This document shows positions 1 through 7,947 of a stretch of DNA of 14,220 nt, in pieces. The stretch spans positions 48,428-62,647 of the forward strand of contig CAAAJI010000011.1 in the NCBI GenBank assembly GCA_900642245.1, in the 5' to 3' direction. A model generated the notes under the pieces. That model was not told where the DNA came from. It ran no database searches and saw nothing but the letters and a program-made list of their open reading frames with translations. The stretch is from Fragilaria radians (taxonomy: Eukaryota; Bacillariophyta; Fragilariophyceae; Fragilariales; Fragilariaceae). The position numbers were made by a program, and so were the translations under genes. Position 1 is the first letter of the stretch; each line of letters starts with the position of its first letter.

Positions 1-1857
1 GCACAGGTAAACGAGTTGGCATTTTGCTTGGAGCAGGCACAGATGTAATTGGCTTCGATCGTGTTGGCTTTCGTGATGGCGATTTCTTCGTAGGTGCTTT
101 GGTCCTCTGAGGTGTTGACTTCTTCGTTGGAGATGGAGTTGAAATTGTTACTGGCTTCTTTTTTGTTGGTTTGCGAGACGGTTGCCTCATTGGTGAAGAT
201 GTTGCATCAGTACAAACCGCATTCTCTAAGAACCACTCTGTCGAAGCGGATCCTCGATGTTGCCACAAGAACAAACGAACCGGCGACCCATTCTCACGAG
301 CATTATTCTCGTTAAAGAAACCCCACATCTCTTCCACACGACCACGAAACTTGGAATTACAAGAAAAGAAATACGCTGCACTCAATGCAAAGATGGCCTC
401 AGGATTGTGCAAGTCTGAATACCAACCGTCCGCATCCTGATCCAAAATTGCCTGTCCAAGATTGTATGGGTTGGCAAAATACAAGGATATCCATGGTGTT
501 GGATTCTCTGACAACATCCATGAACGAGCATCTCGCTGTCCCTGAGTCCACACATCCGGTCGCACCACGCCGTACTTCATTAAGGCATCTCCAAACATCA
601 CAATCATCTCGGCAACACGTCGATCTCGCTCCACAAATACAAAATACTCCCACAGAGCGGGAATCAGAAACGATGAGCCCATCCATGGACTGAACATCCA
701 ATATCGTTTATCAGGACAAGATCCTGAACATTCATGGCCGTCCATACTATGCATTGGGGCACCAATAACTGCACCAGAATAATTCCCCTTGAACATAGCA
801 TACTGATAAGTGATTGCGGTATCCAACTCTTTCTTTACATTCACACCAGCCTTGTGCAGATCTATAAGACATTGCATGCCTAAACCAGTCATCCGTTCAG
901 TGTACAAGTCGGATAAGTCATCAACTTGAATAAATCCCTCATCCCAGCCTTGTCCAAAGCAATACTCCTTGATCAAGGCAATCTTAGCGTCATCGTAGGG
1001 ATATGGTTGACCATCCACTTTGTGACGAAACTATAGCATCAAACATTACAAAGTCATCATCACAAAATGTTAGATCCAACGGAAATTAACTATGATCCAG
1101 ATTCATGATGTGCATTCCACATTAATGGTTTGACTTAAGGACTTACCCATGCAGCGCTTGTATGTCCCCAGTATTTCATATCACATTTGTCCACACCAGG
1201 CATATCACTCACACCGCTGGCACAATCAGGCCATTCACCAGACGAACCACGAAAGTCTTGTCGCTTCAGAAACTCTTGAGCAGTTTGTTGTGCATCCAAA
1301 AGAACACCAGGAACCGACTCATCCATAAGTTGGGATCTTCGGGCGATCTCGTAGAGTGTCTTCATGGGATCGTATCGCCAACATTCCGAAGAGTTACCGC
1401 CCCTGGCGTTGTTACTATTTTTGGCAGGTGCACAAGTTGAGAACCAAAGTTGGTATTGTTGCTTGAGGAACCCCCATCGCTCACTAGTACTGGCAGACAT
1501 GGGGACATAAGTGTCATCAAGTGGAATTGTATCGGGGATGACAGATCGAACTTTCGAGAAGCCATTCTGGAGTTGTCGCTCTTGACCAAGGGAATTAGGG
1601 AATATTTCCTTTCTTATTTCTCGATTTGGGGTGGGTTCATCATTGAGTTGAAAACTGAAGTAACCTGATTCATCGTTAAAAAGCTCGTTTGGTTGAGATT
1701 TGATTTCTGATATCTTGCCCTCATGAAGAGGTAGTTCGGAATTGGCGTCTGCCTTGTGGTTTATTGTATTTCGAAGAGAATCATCATGAACAGCAAATTT
1801 CAACTGGTCAATAGCCAAGGACAGAGAAACGCAGAGAAGAAGGTTAATGTGAATCAT
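1..1857 (-). CDS. Secreted protein of unknown family with Pro/Thr/Lys-rich tail (partial, two exons)
   Basis: Exons are 1857-1147 (237 codons) and 1030 to the left edge (343 codons plus one base), so at least 580 residues; the C-terminus lies outside the window. The start at 1857 gives a hydrophobic N-terminus (MIHINLLLCVSLSLA) that reads as a signal peptide, so secretion or a cell-surface location is inferred. Residues about 20-110 are polar and look disordered. Residues about 120-510 form a globular, Trp- and Cys-containing region, including WMFSPWMGSSFLIPALWEYF and ECSGSCPDKRYW, which I do not recognise. From about residue 518 the protein becomes a low-complexity tail of PT, SPTKKS, APTKKS and SRKPTR units. 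Such tails are common in diatom extracellular proteins and may be O-glycosylated stalks or wall anchors; that is inference. The two exons read in one frame without a stop only if the intron is removed. Confidence 0.8.
1031..1146 (-). other. GT-AG intron of the secreted-protein gene (116 nt)
   Basis: On the minus strand the donor is GTAAGT (plus-strand acttac, 1141-1146), following the TGG codon for W237. The acceptor is ..GCTATAG, ending at 1031. The intron is phase 0. Reading through the donor hits TAA after three codons. Splicing joins GCTGCATGG to TTTCGTCAC and opens the frame for the next 343 codons. There is no strong pyrimidine tract. Confidence 0.8.
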
Positions 1858-3916
1858 TTTGATAAGGAAATCCTCAATTCTGAATTATGCAAGGAGGTAA
1901 AAGCTCTTCAGTGTCAATGGAAAAGGATTCGGAAATTTTTATTACCACGACTCTATTTGTTCTTTAGATTCTATGTGAAATTGTGGCATAGATCAAAAAC
2001 ATGCCCTTCGTATTGAATTGTTTTCGAACAAAATGTCATCAGGTTGAATCTTTTCCTAAGGACGAAACGGTTTTTATTGAATAGAATTCCTTTTACTGTG
2101 TGCAATGTAAGCGAGGAAATTTGAATTGAAAAATTCCCTTTCAGAGTAGCAGTAAGGCAGTTCTAAAGGTAGCTCTAAACTAATCAATGCTTTGCAATAT
2201 CAATTATTTCAGTCAAAGTTTATTTTTAACTATAATTATTTATATTTTCATCAGGACAAGGCATTACCTGACAGAAATATTAGATATTTTGTGCACCTCG
2301 TACAATACAATACTCAAGGGCTCACATTGCATGAACGTTGATCTGACAGAAAGATATTTGCAGATAAAAAAGTAGAATGGTTTATGTGCCAAGATATGGA
2401 TCATATTGATTCCAGAAAAATCTTCAGATCCGTGACAGGAAAGATGTCGCCTACTTCTTTGCGGTCTTTTCAGCAGATGCATGAACTAAAAAGGCATCCA
2501 CATCAGTTTTTGATTCATTACATTCATGGAGGGATCAAAGTAGGAATAATCAGTTTTTGGGAATGACTAAGCAATTATGACAACAGGATTTTCATCAATT
2601 GGAAGAAATTTGGCATTGCCATGATTGTTCCGTACTCAATGATTTTTCAAATTGAATTATTTTTGCGTTGATTCTAAAGTTGTAAAAACATGGAAGTTAA
2701 ACTAATTTAAATGATTGTAGATTAATCAGATGCATCAAGCCCAAACTTTGAGATATTTTTTAATTCGAAGTGTGGAACCTTCTACGCTTACACGTTGACG
2801 AATATGTTCCAAAGTATGGAATATAATTTCTGTGTTCACAAGTGCTTTTCTGCGTCGCATAGTAGTCAAATTTCTCATGCTATGGTAAGCATGTTTCAGA
2901 ACTTTTCTAATTGATTCAGCATCACCAAGCTTTTGCTTATATTTTTTATTGAGATCTAGTTATCATCAAATGCAGGCTTAGAGCAATTAAAATTGTATGA
3001 TGAGCTGCGGTTCCGTTGGCTTTCATGATTTCTTTGATGCTAGTAGGGATTTCACAGATAGCTCAGGAGCACCTGATAGTACAGGTTATGGTGATCACTG
3101 ATGTCATATTAGACAATAAGACTTGTGATATCTGTCTCTCTCTTATTCTACCGCGTTCTAGAATTTTGTTCAATTCCTAATGAAAACACTTGAAACCAAA
3201 CTAGTCCATTTTTTGTTAGATAAGGGTTAATTGTTTTCTAAATGGTCGGCGTTATGCTATCGCAAGAGAAATGTTACCTTCTTGTTTTTACCACTTCCCT
3301 TTGCCTTAGAGGGACACTCATTCAAGACATTCGGGCTAGTTCCCAAGAATAGAAGAAACTGATAAATACACATTTCAATCATCTCCTGAAATCCAGCTAT
3401 CCTCGACATTTCCTACCATTAAGTCCAAATTTTTCGATGTAATGTAAGGTCTTAGATCTGCTGTTCCATATTTCTCTACGACAGAGACTGACTCGTTCAA
3501 TAAGTCAGAGCCCCTAAAAGTAATTTCATTAAGTCAGCGCCCAAAAAAGGAAATAGTTCATCCAACTTCCTGCCAACTCAAAGTGTTTATACAGCAGTTC
3601 AAAATTAAGCCAAATCAAACATATCTTTGCAGAAATTTAATACCAAGTGCATGGCAAATTCATGTGAAATCAAAATTTAAGGAGACTTAAGTTTAGCATT
3701 AGTGTCACAAAACATTTATAGAGCCCTCTTCAGAATGATCCATCGATAAACTGCAAAATTGAGAAATAGAACATCAATTGATCTCAAGCTCATTATTGAG
3801 TTTAAACCATGAAATTGAAAGCCATGAGTTTCAGCGATTCTCGGAATATATCAAACTTAATGGTGATTCTTCAAATAACAGGATGATATTTTATGTTGGT
3901 ACTTGATCATCGGTTG
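1858..3916. other. AT-rich spacer without a supported gene
   Basis: Open frames here are short (under about 90 codons), carry no recognisable motif and overlap one another on both strands. The part next to 1857 should hold the promoter and 5' leader of the secreted-protein gene, but I see no clear core promoter element. The only structure noted is a 20-bp near-repeat at 3501-3549, listed separately. No tRNA or other RNA gene was recognised. Confidence 0.5.
3501..3549. repeat. Short direct repeat, two 20-bp copies
   Basis: Copies at 3501-3520 and 3530-3549 both begin TAAGTCAG and share GCCC and a terminal AAAAG; 17 of 20 positions match. The spacing is 29 bp. No function is evident. Confidence 0.5.
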
Positions 3917-3920
3917 ATAT
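3917..3920. repeat. Candidate target-site duplication ATAT, left copy
   Basis: ATAT lies directly outside the CCCC terminus and is matched by ATAT at 7851-7854. The tetranucleotide is its own reverse complement, so it could equally be the last four bases of the inverted repeat. Confidence 0.45.
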
Positions 3921-3929
3921 CCCCACGGT
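3921..3929 (+). repeat. Left terminal inverted repeat CCCCACGGT
   Basis: Matches the reverse complement of 7842-7850 (CCCCGCGGT) at 8 of 9 positions, or 12 of 13 with the adjacent ATAT. It is followed by TTTT and then a hairpin, an order also seen at the right end. Confidence 0.6.
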
Positions 3930-3933
3930 TTTT

Positions 3934-3959
3934 AGGTGCTACGGAAACACGTAGCACCT
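3934..3959. repeat. Left outer terminal hairpin
   Basis: Perfect 10-bp arms AGGTGCTACG (3934-3943) and CGTAGCACCT (3950-3959) around loop GAAACA. The first 25 bases recur unchanged at 4001-4025. The tip TACG-GAAACA-CGTA nearly matches the tip of the right outer hairpin in reverse complement. Confidence 0.85.
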
Positions 3960-4000
3960 CTACTTTTTTCTGAATTTTGAAATTTTGGGCTTGCCGGGCT

Positions 4001-4025
4001 AGGTGCTACGGAAACACGTAGCACC
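4001..4025. repeat. Left inner hairpin, direct copy of the outer one
   Basis: Arms GGTGCTACG (4002-4010) and CGTAGCACC (4017-4025) with loop GAAACA, identical over 25 bp to 3934-3958 and 67 bp further in. It probably serves as a second transposase-binding or folding site; that role is inferred only from its repeated position. Confidence 0.8.
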
Positions 4026-4068
4026 AAAAACGTACATTTGGGGTAGTTTTGGGTAGAAAAACAATTAA

Positions 4069-4108
4069 TATACGTTTCGTTTAAAGGGACGTAGCACCCC
4101 CACGTATA
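4069..4108. repeat. Degenerate third left hairpin / half site
   Basis: Inverted arms TATACGT (4069-4075) and ACGTATA (4102-4108) enclose an unpaired copy of the hairpin half site ACGTAGCACC (4089-4098). It could be a decayed hairpin of the same family. Confidence 0.45.
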
Positions 4109-4109
4109 C

Positions 4110-4129
4110 TGATATTTGCACGGTTTTTA
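4110..4129 (+). repeat. Internal copy of the left terminus
   Basis: TGATAT-TTG-CACGGTTTTTA matches the transposon end at 3915-3934 at 17 of 20 positions; only the CCC next to ATAT is changed (to TTG). It lies 195 bp inside the terminus and 50 bp before the transposase ATG. It may be a duplicated or former terminus, or a promoter-proximal transposase-binding site. Confidence 0.6.
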
Positions 4130-4178
4130 CACCACACAAATTCCGATCGAAATCGGAGGTAAATTGAAGAAGTTGAAT

Positions 4179-7100
4179 ATGATCGAAGATTTGGTGAATG
4201 CTGAGGTTGTTGATGATTGCTTTACGGACGACTACGATGTCGATGTATCCATAGCTATGGTTTCTAATGAATCAAACAATGAGGTGGATGTTTTGGAAGC
4301 AATCACATATGTTTCAGATGAATTTTCTCAGAAGGGTCCCTGGAAACATGGCATAGAATTCTGCACAAAAATTAGCATGGATTTGGCTAGTTGCAGGAGT
4401 ATCGAAAAACTAAAACAATCAATTACTCCTATTCTCAACTACTGTATGCATCAAATGGGACCAGCAACGGACAATCATCGAAGTCAAGCTGAATTTATTA
4501 ATTTATATATAAATCGAGATTTCTATCACATGTTACAAGATTTTATCAACGATCGAATGCCCGAAGGTCACAACCAGGTATCCATAGAAGAGCTTCTGTC
4601 TCTGCAGAAGATATGGATGCTGTTACTAATATATAAAACCAGCTACACTTCCATGATTGCCGATGATGCCTTCTACAATCCATGTACAACGGTACCGCTG
4701 GATGCCAAAAGATACAAAGCCATCATGATGGCGTTTTCATCATCAGAGCCAGAACTAGATATTTTGGAAGGAACAGAACAGGAGGTGGAGAGAGTTTGGG
4801 GGAATTTTGAGCAGTATAGTCCAATTATGGATGATCTTGAACGTTATATAGGAAAAATTGGAAAAAAGATGATGGTACCTGAAATGGACTACACCATTGA
4901 CGATGATAAGCTACGACACAGTAGTAAAAGATTCCGAGACGAAGGTTTGCAACTCACAGGATTCCGAGGAAGTCGGATAGGACCCGTGATAAATGCTATG
5001 GGAAATGTGCAAACAGGTTTGATTTTTTCTATTCATTTTAATCGCCATGGTGATAGCGCTGCGAGCGTTTGCCAGTTCCTATTGAAGCGACTAGGATATG
5101 GCGAAGAAAATACGCTTAGAGGTGAATTATCAGGACTTGTTATGATGGATCGAGGCTACAATCTCCCAAGCGTGCAAACCATGATGATCCAGATGAAGCT
5201 TGATTTCTTGGGGACGCATTCTGAAAAAGTATCGGAATGGCCATTCTGGAGTGGTGATGTTCTAAAAAAACCGGGAAGTGCAACAGCAATCCCGGCAGCA
5301 GGTGCCCGTGCTGCGTTTAATGCACTTCGTACTATCAGTGCAGGAAGAATCAAGCAGCATGGCTTAATATATAGGAATGGGTCAAAAGGAATAGGGAACA
5401 TTGCAACAACTATTCCAGGAAGCACAGAATGGGATTATCGTGTAAGACGAGGTCAAAAATTGTACTACAACAAGCCCATTTTTGAACATGACTTGCAAGA
5501 AGAAATGTATTTGAAATGGTTGGAAGATGTGCTCATTGTCACAAATGGACAGGCAGTCGCGCCTTGGTTTGAATGTCGAATGGGCAATTTGACAGGAACC
5601 ACAGCAAAAAATGTTCTTCGATGTCTGAAGTTTGAATTTATTGAGAACATCCCTGGGGTAGACCAATTGCTCAAAGTTTTAGGTCTAGATCTCAAAACGC
5701 CAACTTTAGAGCAGCTTCAAAAACCACTGTTAGCCCTTAAAAAAGCATGCAAAGTTCTTGGGTTTATGAGCGTGTCAACATTTGAAGAAGCCAACACCAT
5801 ATTGATGCGTCAGATATCCCACGAAAGTCTAGTGTTCAAAAAATGCGTAGCTTCTTGGTGTATGGCTCCAATAAAGCAAAAAACTAGAGAAACAATCAAT
5901 TATTTTAGAAATGGAAATTTGGCGGAACCAAAGATACATGCAAGTATACCTGCGGTTGTATCTCAATGTTCCGCATTAAAAGTGGAGCTTGCATTTGAAG
6001 TTGGTCTTCTCCAGAAGAAAAATGATAGAATCACTGCCGTTTCGCCCGATGCAATATCCATTCTATCTTCCCCGGTAACCATTGATGTGCATGATGAGGG
6101 TGCTTCTAAACTGTTCAATTTCATACAGGCTGGGTCGATGAAGCATGTTGTTCATATAGGATCAAGATATCATTTTTTATGTGCACATGAATACAAGCAC
6201 AAGTCATCCGTATTGACTGTTTCTGCAAGCACTCATATTAGGACATCGGTTTTACAGGGAAAACGATTTTCAATCTTACATCTTGCAAGTGAAATTGACC
6301 AAGAGGTGTTTCGTCAAATTATTCCTAGTGCTGACTATAGATGTCAGGTTTGGCATGAAGCGTATGTGCCCAATGTGTCATGTGTACTGTTTGTAGTGGG
6401 AACAACAAGCATCCTATACAGCGTGCTGATTCTCTTTCCTCCTACGATGCTCAAGCTGTATGAAACCTGCATGCTGTCCTCAAAAGAGAAGTACTTGTAC
6501 TGGTTATTTGGTGAAGATGGTTTGCACGACACAACATTGGACAGACTCCTGCAGTACAACATTAAATGGGGCTACGGGGTTGATCGCAACACACTAAAAT
6601 GTAAACTGCAGGTCATGATGGAATTGTTCAAACTCAGGCGACAAATAGGGGTGCCTTTACCAGATGCAATCAATATTGTTCCAAAATATATCTCACTTTG
6701 GAATACTTTAAAAGGTGCCGTAGACGATTTAAGCAAAGTTCTAGCTCACACTCGTGGGCGGTGGGGACCGATCTCTCCCGTTGTTGTCATTTGGATAAGA
6801 GTGTGGACTACATGCTTATACAACTCTTGGCGCTTACACGCTTTGTATAAAATGCAAGATTTTGTGGCTTCTGACACCTGCAGCTCGTATCAAAAGTACT
6901 TAGATGCGCGTCAACGGCTAGGTGGAACATGGGAAAACTTTTTGAAGAGTGCATTCAACAGCTTGGATCTCCCACAAAATTTGTCACCACTCTCATTGGA
7001 AAGTTCATCAATACAAGGAACACAGAGTGAACAAGCTTCTCGCCCTACCTTCAATTCAACAACAAGCCGTGCTGAATGGAATACTAGACAGGATTTGGTC

Positions 7101-7412
7101 GAATACAGATTAAATGGCAGTAGATCTCACGTTCTTGTAGACATTCGACAAATCCCTGAAATGCTAGGAAAACGAAACATTGATGGCTTAGTGCGCCGCT
7201 TGTGCAAATACTGTTCGTGTTCTGTGAGAAACGAGGGGAAGCAACCAACTAAACAATCTGTGTTTGCAAACCAGTCCTATAGATCTTCCTCCAAAGCATG
7301 TTTTGCTTGTTTTGCGTCGCTGTGTAAAAGTTCTCCTGCAAATACAGGTGTTAACGCAGGCAAATCATGTTTTGATCGCTTCCACTCCGTTAAAAACCTA
7401 CCTAATCCCTAA
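4179..7412 (+). CDS. PiggyBac-type DDD transposase with an inserted YqaJ-like nuclease domain
   Basis: One uninterrupted frame of 1077 residues from the first ATG; the frame is open upstream to 4116 but without another ATG. Family matches (by motif, from known PiggyBac architecture): an N-terminal helical region, then TIDDDKLR with D241 as probable first catalytic Asp, MMDRGY with D324 as second (spacing close to that of the insect enzyme), KGAVDDL with D849 as third, the following NSW region (N882), and a C-terminal Cys/His domain: H984, C1009, C1012, C1041, C1044, C1049, C1064, H1069 ending CFDRFH. Between D324 and D849 lie 525 residues where about 100 are usual. This stretch holds PWFECR (W463, R467), LAEP (E583), SPDAI (D624), HEYKHK (E671, K673) and YRCQVWH (Q723), the ordered motif series of YqaJ/lambda-exonuclease-like PD-(D/E)XK nucleases. 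Expected role: nuclear excision and insertion of the surrounding element; the added nuclease role is unknown. The second Asp of the PiggyBac DxxD signature is Ser (S852). Transposase identity is fairly sure, the nuclease moderately so. Confidence 0.8.
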   Translation: MIEDLVNAEVVDDCFTDDYDVDVSIAMVSNESNNEVDVLEAITYVSDEFSQKGPWKHGIEFCTKISMDLASCRSIEKLKQSITPILNYCMHQMGPATDNHRSQAEFINLYINRDFYHMLQDFINDRMPEGHNQVSIEELLSLQKIWMLLLIYKTSYTSMIADDAFYNPCTTVPLDAKRYKAIMMAFSSSEPELDILEGTEQEVERVWGNFEQYSPIMDDLERYIGKIGKKMMVPEMDYTIDDDKLRHSSKRFRDEGLQLTGFRGSRIGPVINAMGNVQTGLIFSIHFNRHGDSAASVCQFLLKRLGYGEENTLRGELSGLVMMDRGYNLPSVQTMMIQMKLDFLGTHSEKVSEWPFWSGDVLKKPGSATAIPAAGARAAFNALRTISAGRIKQHGLIYRNGSKGIGNIATTIPGSTEWDYRVRRGQKLYYNKPIFEHDLQEEMYLKWLEDVLIVTNGQAVAPWFECRMGNLTGTTAKNVLRCLKFEFIENIPGVDQLLKVLGLDLKTPTLEQLQKPLLALKKACKVLGFMSVSTFEEANTILMRQISHESLVFKKCVASWCMAPIKQKTRETINYFRNGNLAEPKIHASIPAVVSQCSALKVELAFEVGLLQKKNDRITAVSPDAISILSSPVTIDVHDEGASKLFNFIQAGSMKHVVHIGSRYHFLCAHEYKHKSSVLTVSASTHIRTSVLQGKRFSILHLASEIDQEVFRQIIPSADYRCQVWHEAYVPNVSCVLFVVGTTSILYSVLILFPPTMLKLYETCMLSSKEKYLYWLFGEDGLHDTTLDRLLQYNIKWGYGVDRNTLKCKLQVMMELFKLRRQIGVPLPDAINIVPKYISLWNTLKGAVDDLSKVLAHTRGRWGPISPVVVIWIRVWTTCLYNSWRLHALYKMQDFVASDTCSSYQKYLDARQRLGGTWENFLKSAFNSLDLPQNLSPLSLESSSIQGTQSEQASRPTFNSTTSRAEWNTRQDLVEYRLNGSRSHVLVDIRQIPEMLGKRNIDGLVRRLCKYCSCSVRNEGKQPTKQSVFANQSYRSSSKACFACFASLCKSSPANTGVNAGKSCFDRFHSVKNLPNP

Positions 7413-7590
7413 TCTGAGTTAAATCTTGATATCCTCCTCTTTTTCTTTTTTTTAAAAGAACTTTTCCTTTTTCAAACTCTTTTTCAGCATTTCGGATTGT
7501 TTCACCTCTTTTGGAATCTTGTCAATATCTTTCTAGTCAAGTCTCTGACAGTTTTTGATTCTAGGCCCAAGCTCTACCAGAAACATTCTT
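7413..7590. other. 3' flank of the transposase gene inside the element
   Basis: Follows the TAA at 7410-7412. It is rich in T and pyrimidines (TTTTTCTTTTTTTTAAAAGAAC at about 7440-7461 in broken runs). I see no AATAAA. It presumably holds the 3' UTR and end of the transcript. Confidence 0.35.
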
Positions 7591-7614
7591 GGTGCTACGG
7601 AAAAGCGTAGCACC
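7591..7614. repeat. Right inner hairpin
   Basis: Arms GGTGCTACG (7591-7599) and CGTAGCACC (7606-7614), the same 9-bp arms as the two left hairpins, with loop GAAAAG. It shows that the hairpin unit belongs to both ends of the element rather than to one flank. Confidence 0.8.
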
Positions 7615-7808
7615 AATACAAATTTCTAGTGTCAAGTGTCGAAATTCTGCTGTTGAAGTGACAATTTTCAACACATCGATTTGACATGTACGGAGGATCA
7701 AAACATCTATATTACAACAGTGTCAAATGAAATACTTATCATTTATTCATATATCTCTTCTCCGTCCAATTCGACATGCTTTATACCATTCTTTTTTCTT
7801 TCGTAAAC

Positions 7809-7834
7809 TGTGGGTACGTGTTTACGTACCCACA
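7809..7834. repeat. Right outer terminal hairpin
   Basis: Perfect 11-bp arms TGTGGGTACGT (7809-7819) and ACGTACCCACA (7824-7834) around GTTT. Read as reverse complement its tip is TACG-TAAACA-CGTA, differing from the left outer tip by one base, while the outer stem is different in sequence yet fully paired. It lies 16 bp from the right terminus; the left one lies 13 bp from its terminus. Confidence 0.8.
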
Positions 7835-7841
7835 AAACCGG

Positions 7842-7850
7842 ACCGCGGGG
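7842..7850 (-). repeat. Right terminal inverted repeat (ACCGCGGGG)
   Basis: Reverse complement reads CCCCGCGGT, pairing with 3921-3929. Reading inward it is followed by CCGGTTTT and then a hairpin, so the similarity to the left end is imperfect but keeps the same order of parts. Confidence 0.6.
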
Positions 7851-7854
7851 ATAT
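7851..7854. repeat. Candidate target-site duplication ATAT, right copy
   Basis: ATAT directly follows the GGGG terminus and is continued by AACG, giving a TATAA string at 7852-7856. It is the partner of 3917-3920. The flanks beyond ATAT (TTG on the left, AAC on the right) do not extend the duplication. Confidence 0.45.
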
Positions 7855-7947
7855 AACGCGATTTTTTAAACGGCTTTTGGTTCGTGTTTTTCGTCGACGA
7901 AATTTGACAATTGAATCATGCACAACTTTTGGAATCTGCTTCTGATC

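Larger units (their letters stand above)
3921..7850 (+). mobile_element. PiggyBac-like DNA transposon with hairpin ends (about 3.93 kb)
   Basis: Boundaries are inferred from matching ends. The left end reads ATAT-CCCCACGGT at 3917-3929 and the right end reads ACCGCGGGG-ATAT at 7842-7854, so the CCCC(A/G)CGGT termini are inverted and both abut ATAT. Each end has a hairpin 13-16 bp inside the terminus (3934-3959 and 7809-7834), and each side has a further inner hairpin. The only gene between the ends is an intact PiggyBac-type transposase, in plus orientation, which fits an autonomous element. The right boundary is 97 bp from the start codon of the amine oxidase. Known PiggyBac elements target TTAA; here ATAT sits in that place, and whether it is a duplicated target or part of the inverted repeat cannot be told from one copy. 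Confidence 0.75.

Noticed and set aside
94..701. Open frames on both strands within the second exon of the secreted-protein gene
   Set aside because: The minus-strand frame continuous from the spliced exon has a coherent protein with domain-like composition and a PT tail; the others are shadow frames of it.
4116..4178. Extension of the transposase to a TTG codon at 4116
   Set aside because: No ATG lies in this part, and it overlaps the repeated terminus motif (4110-4129). The first ATG at 4179 is the reasonable start in a eukaryote.
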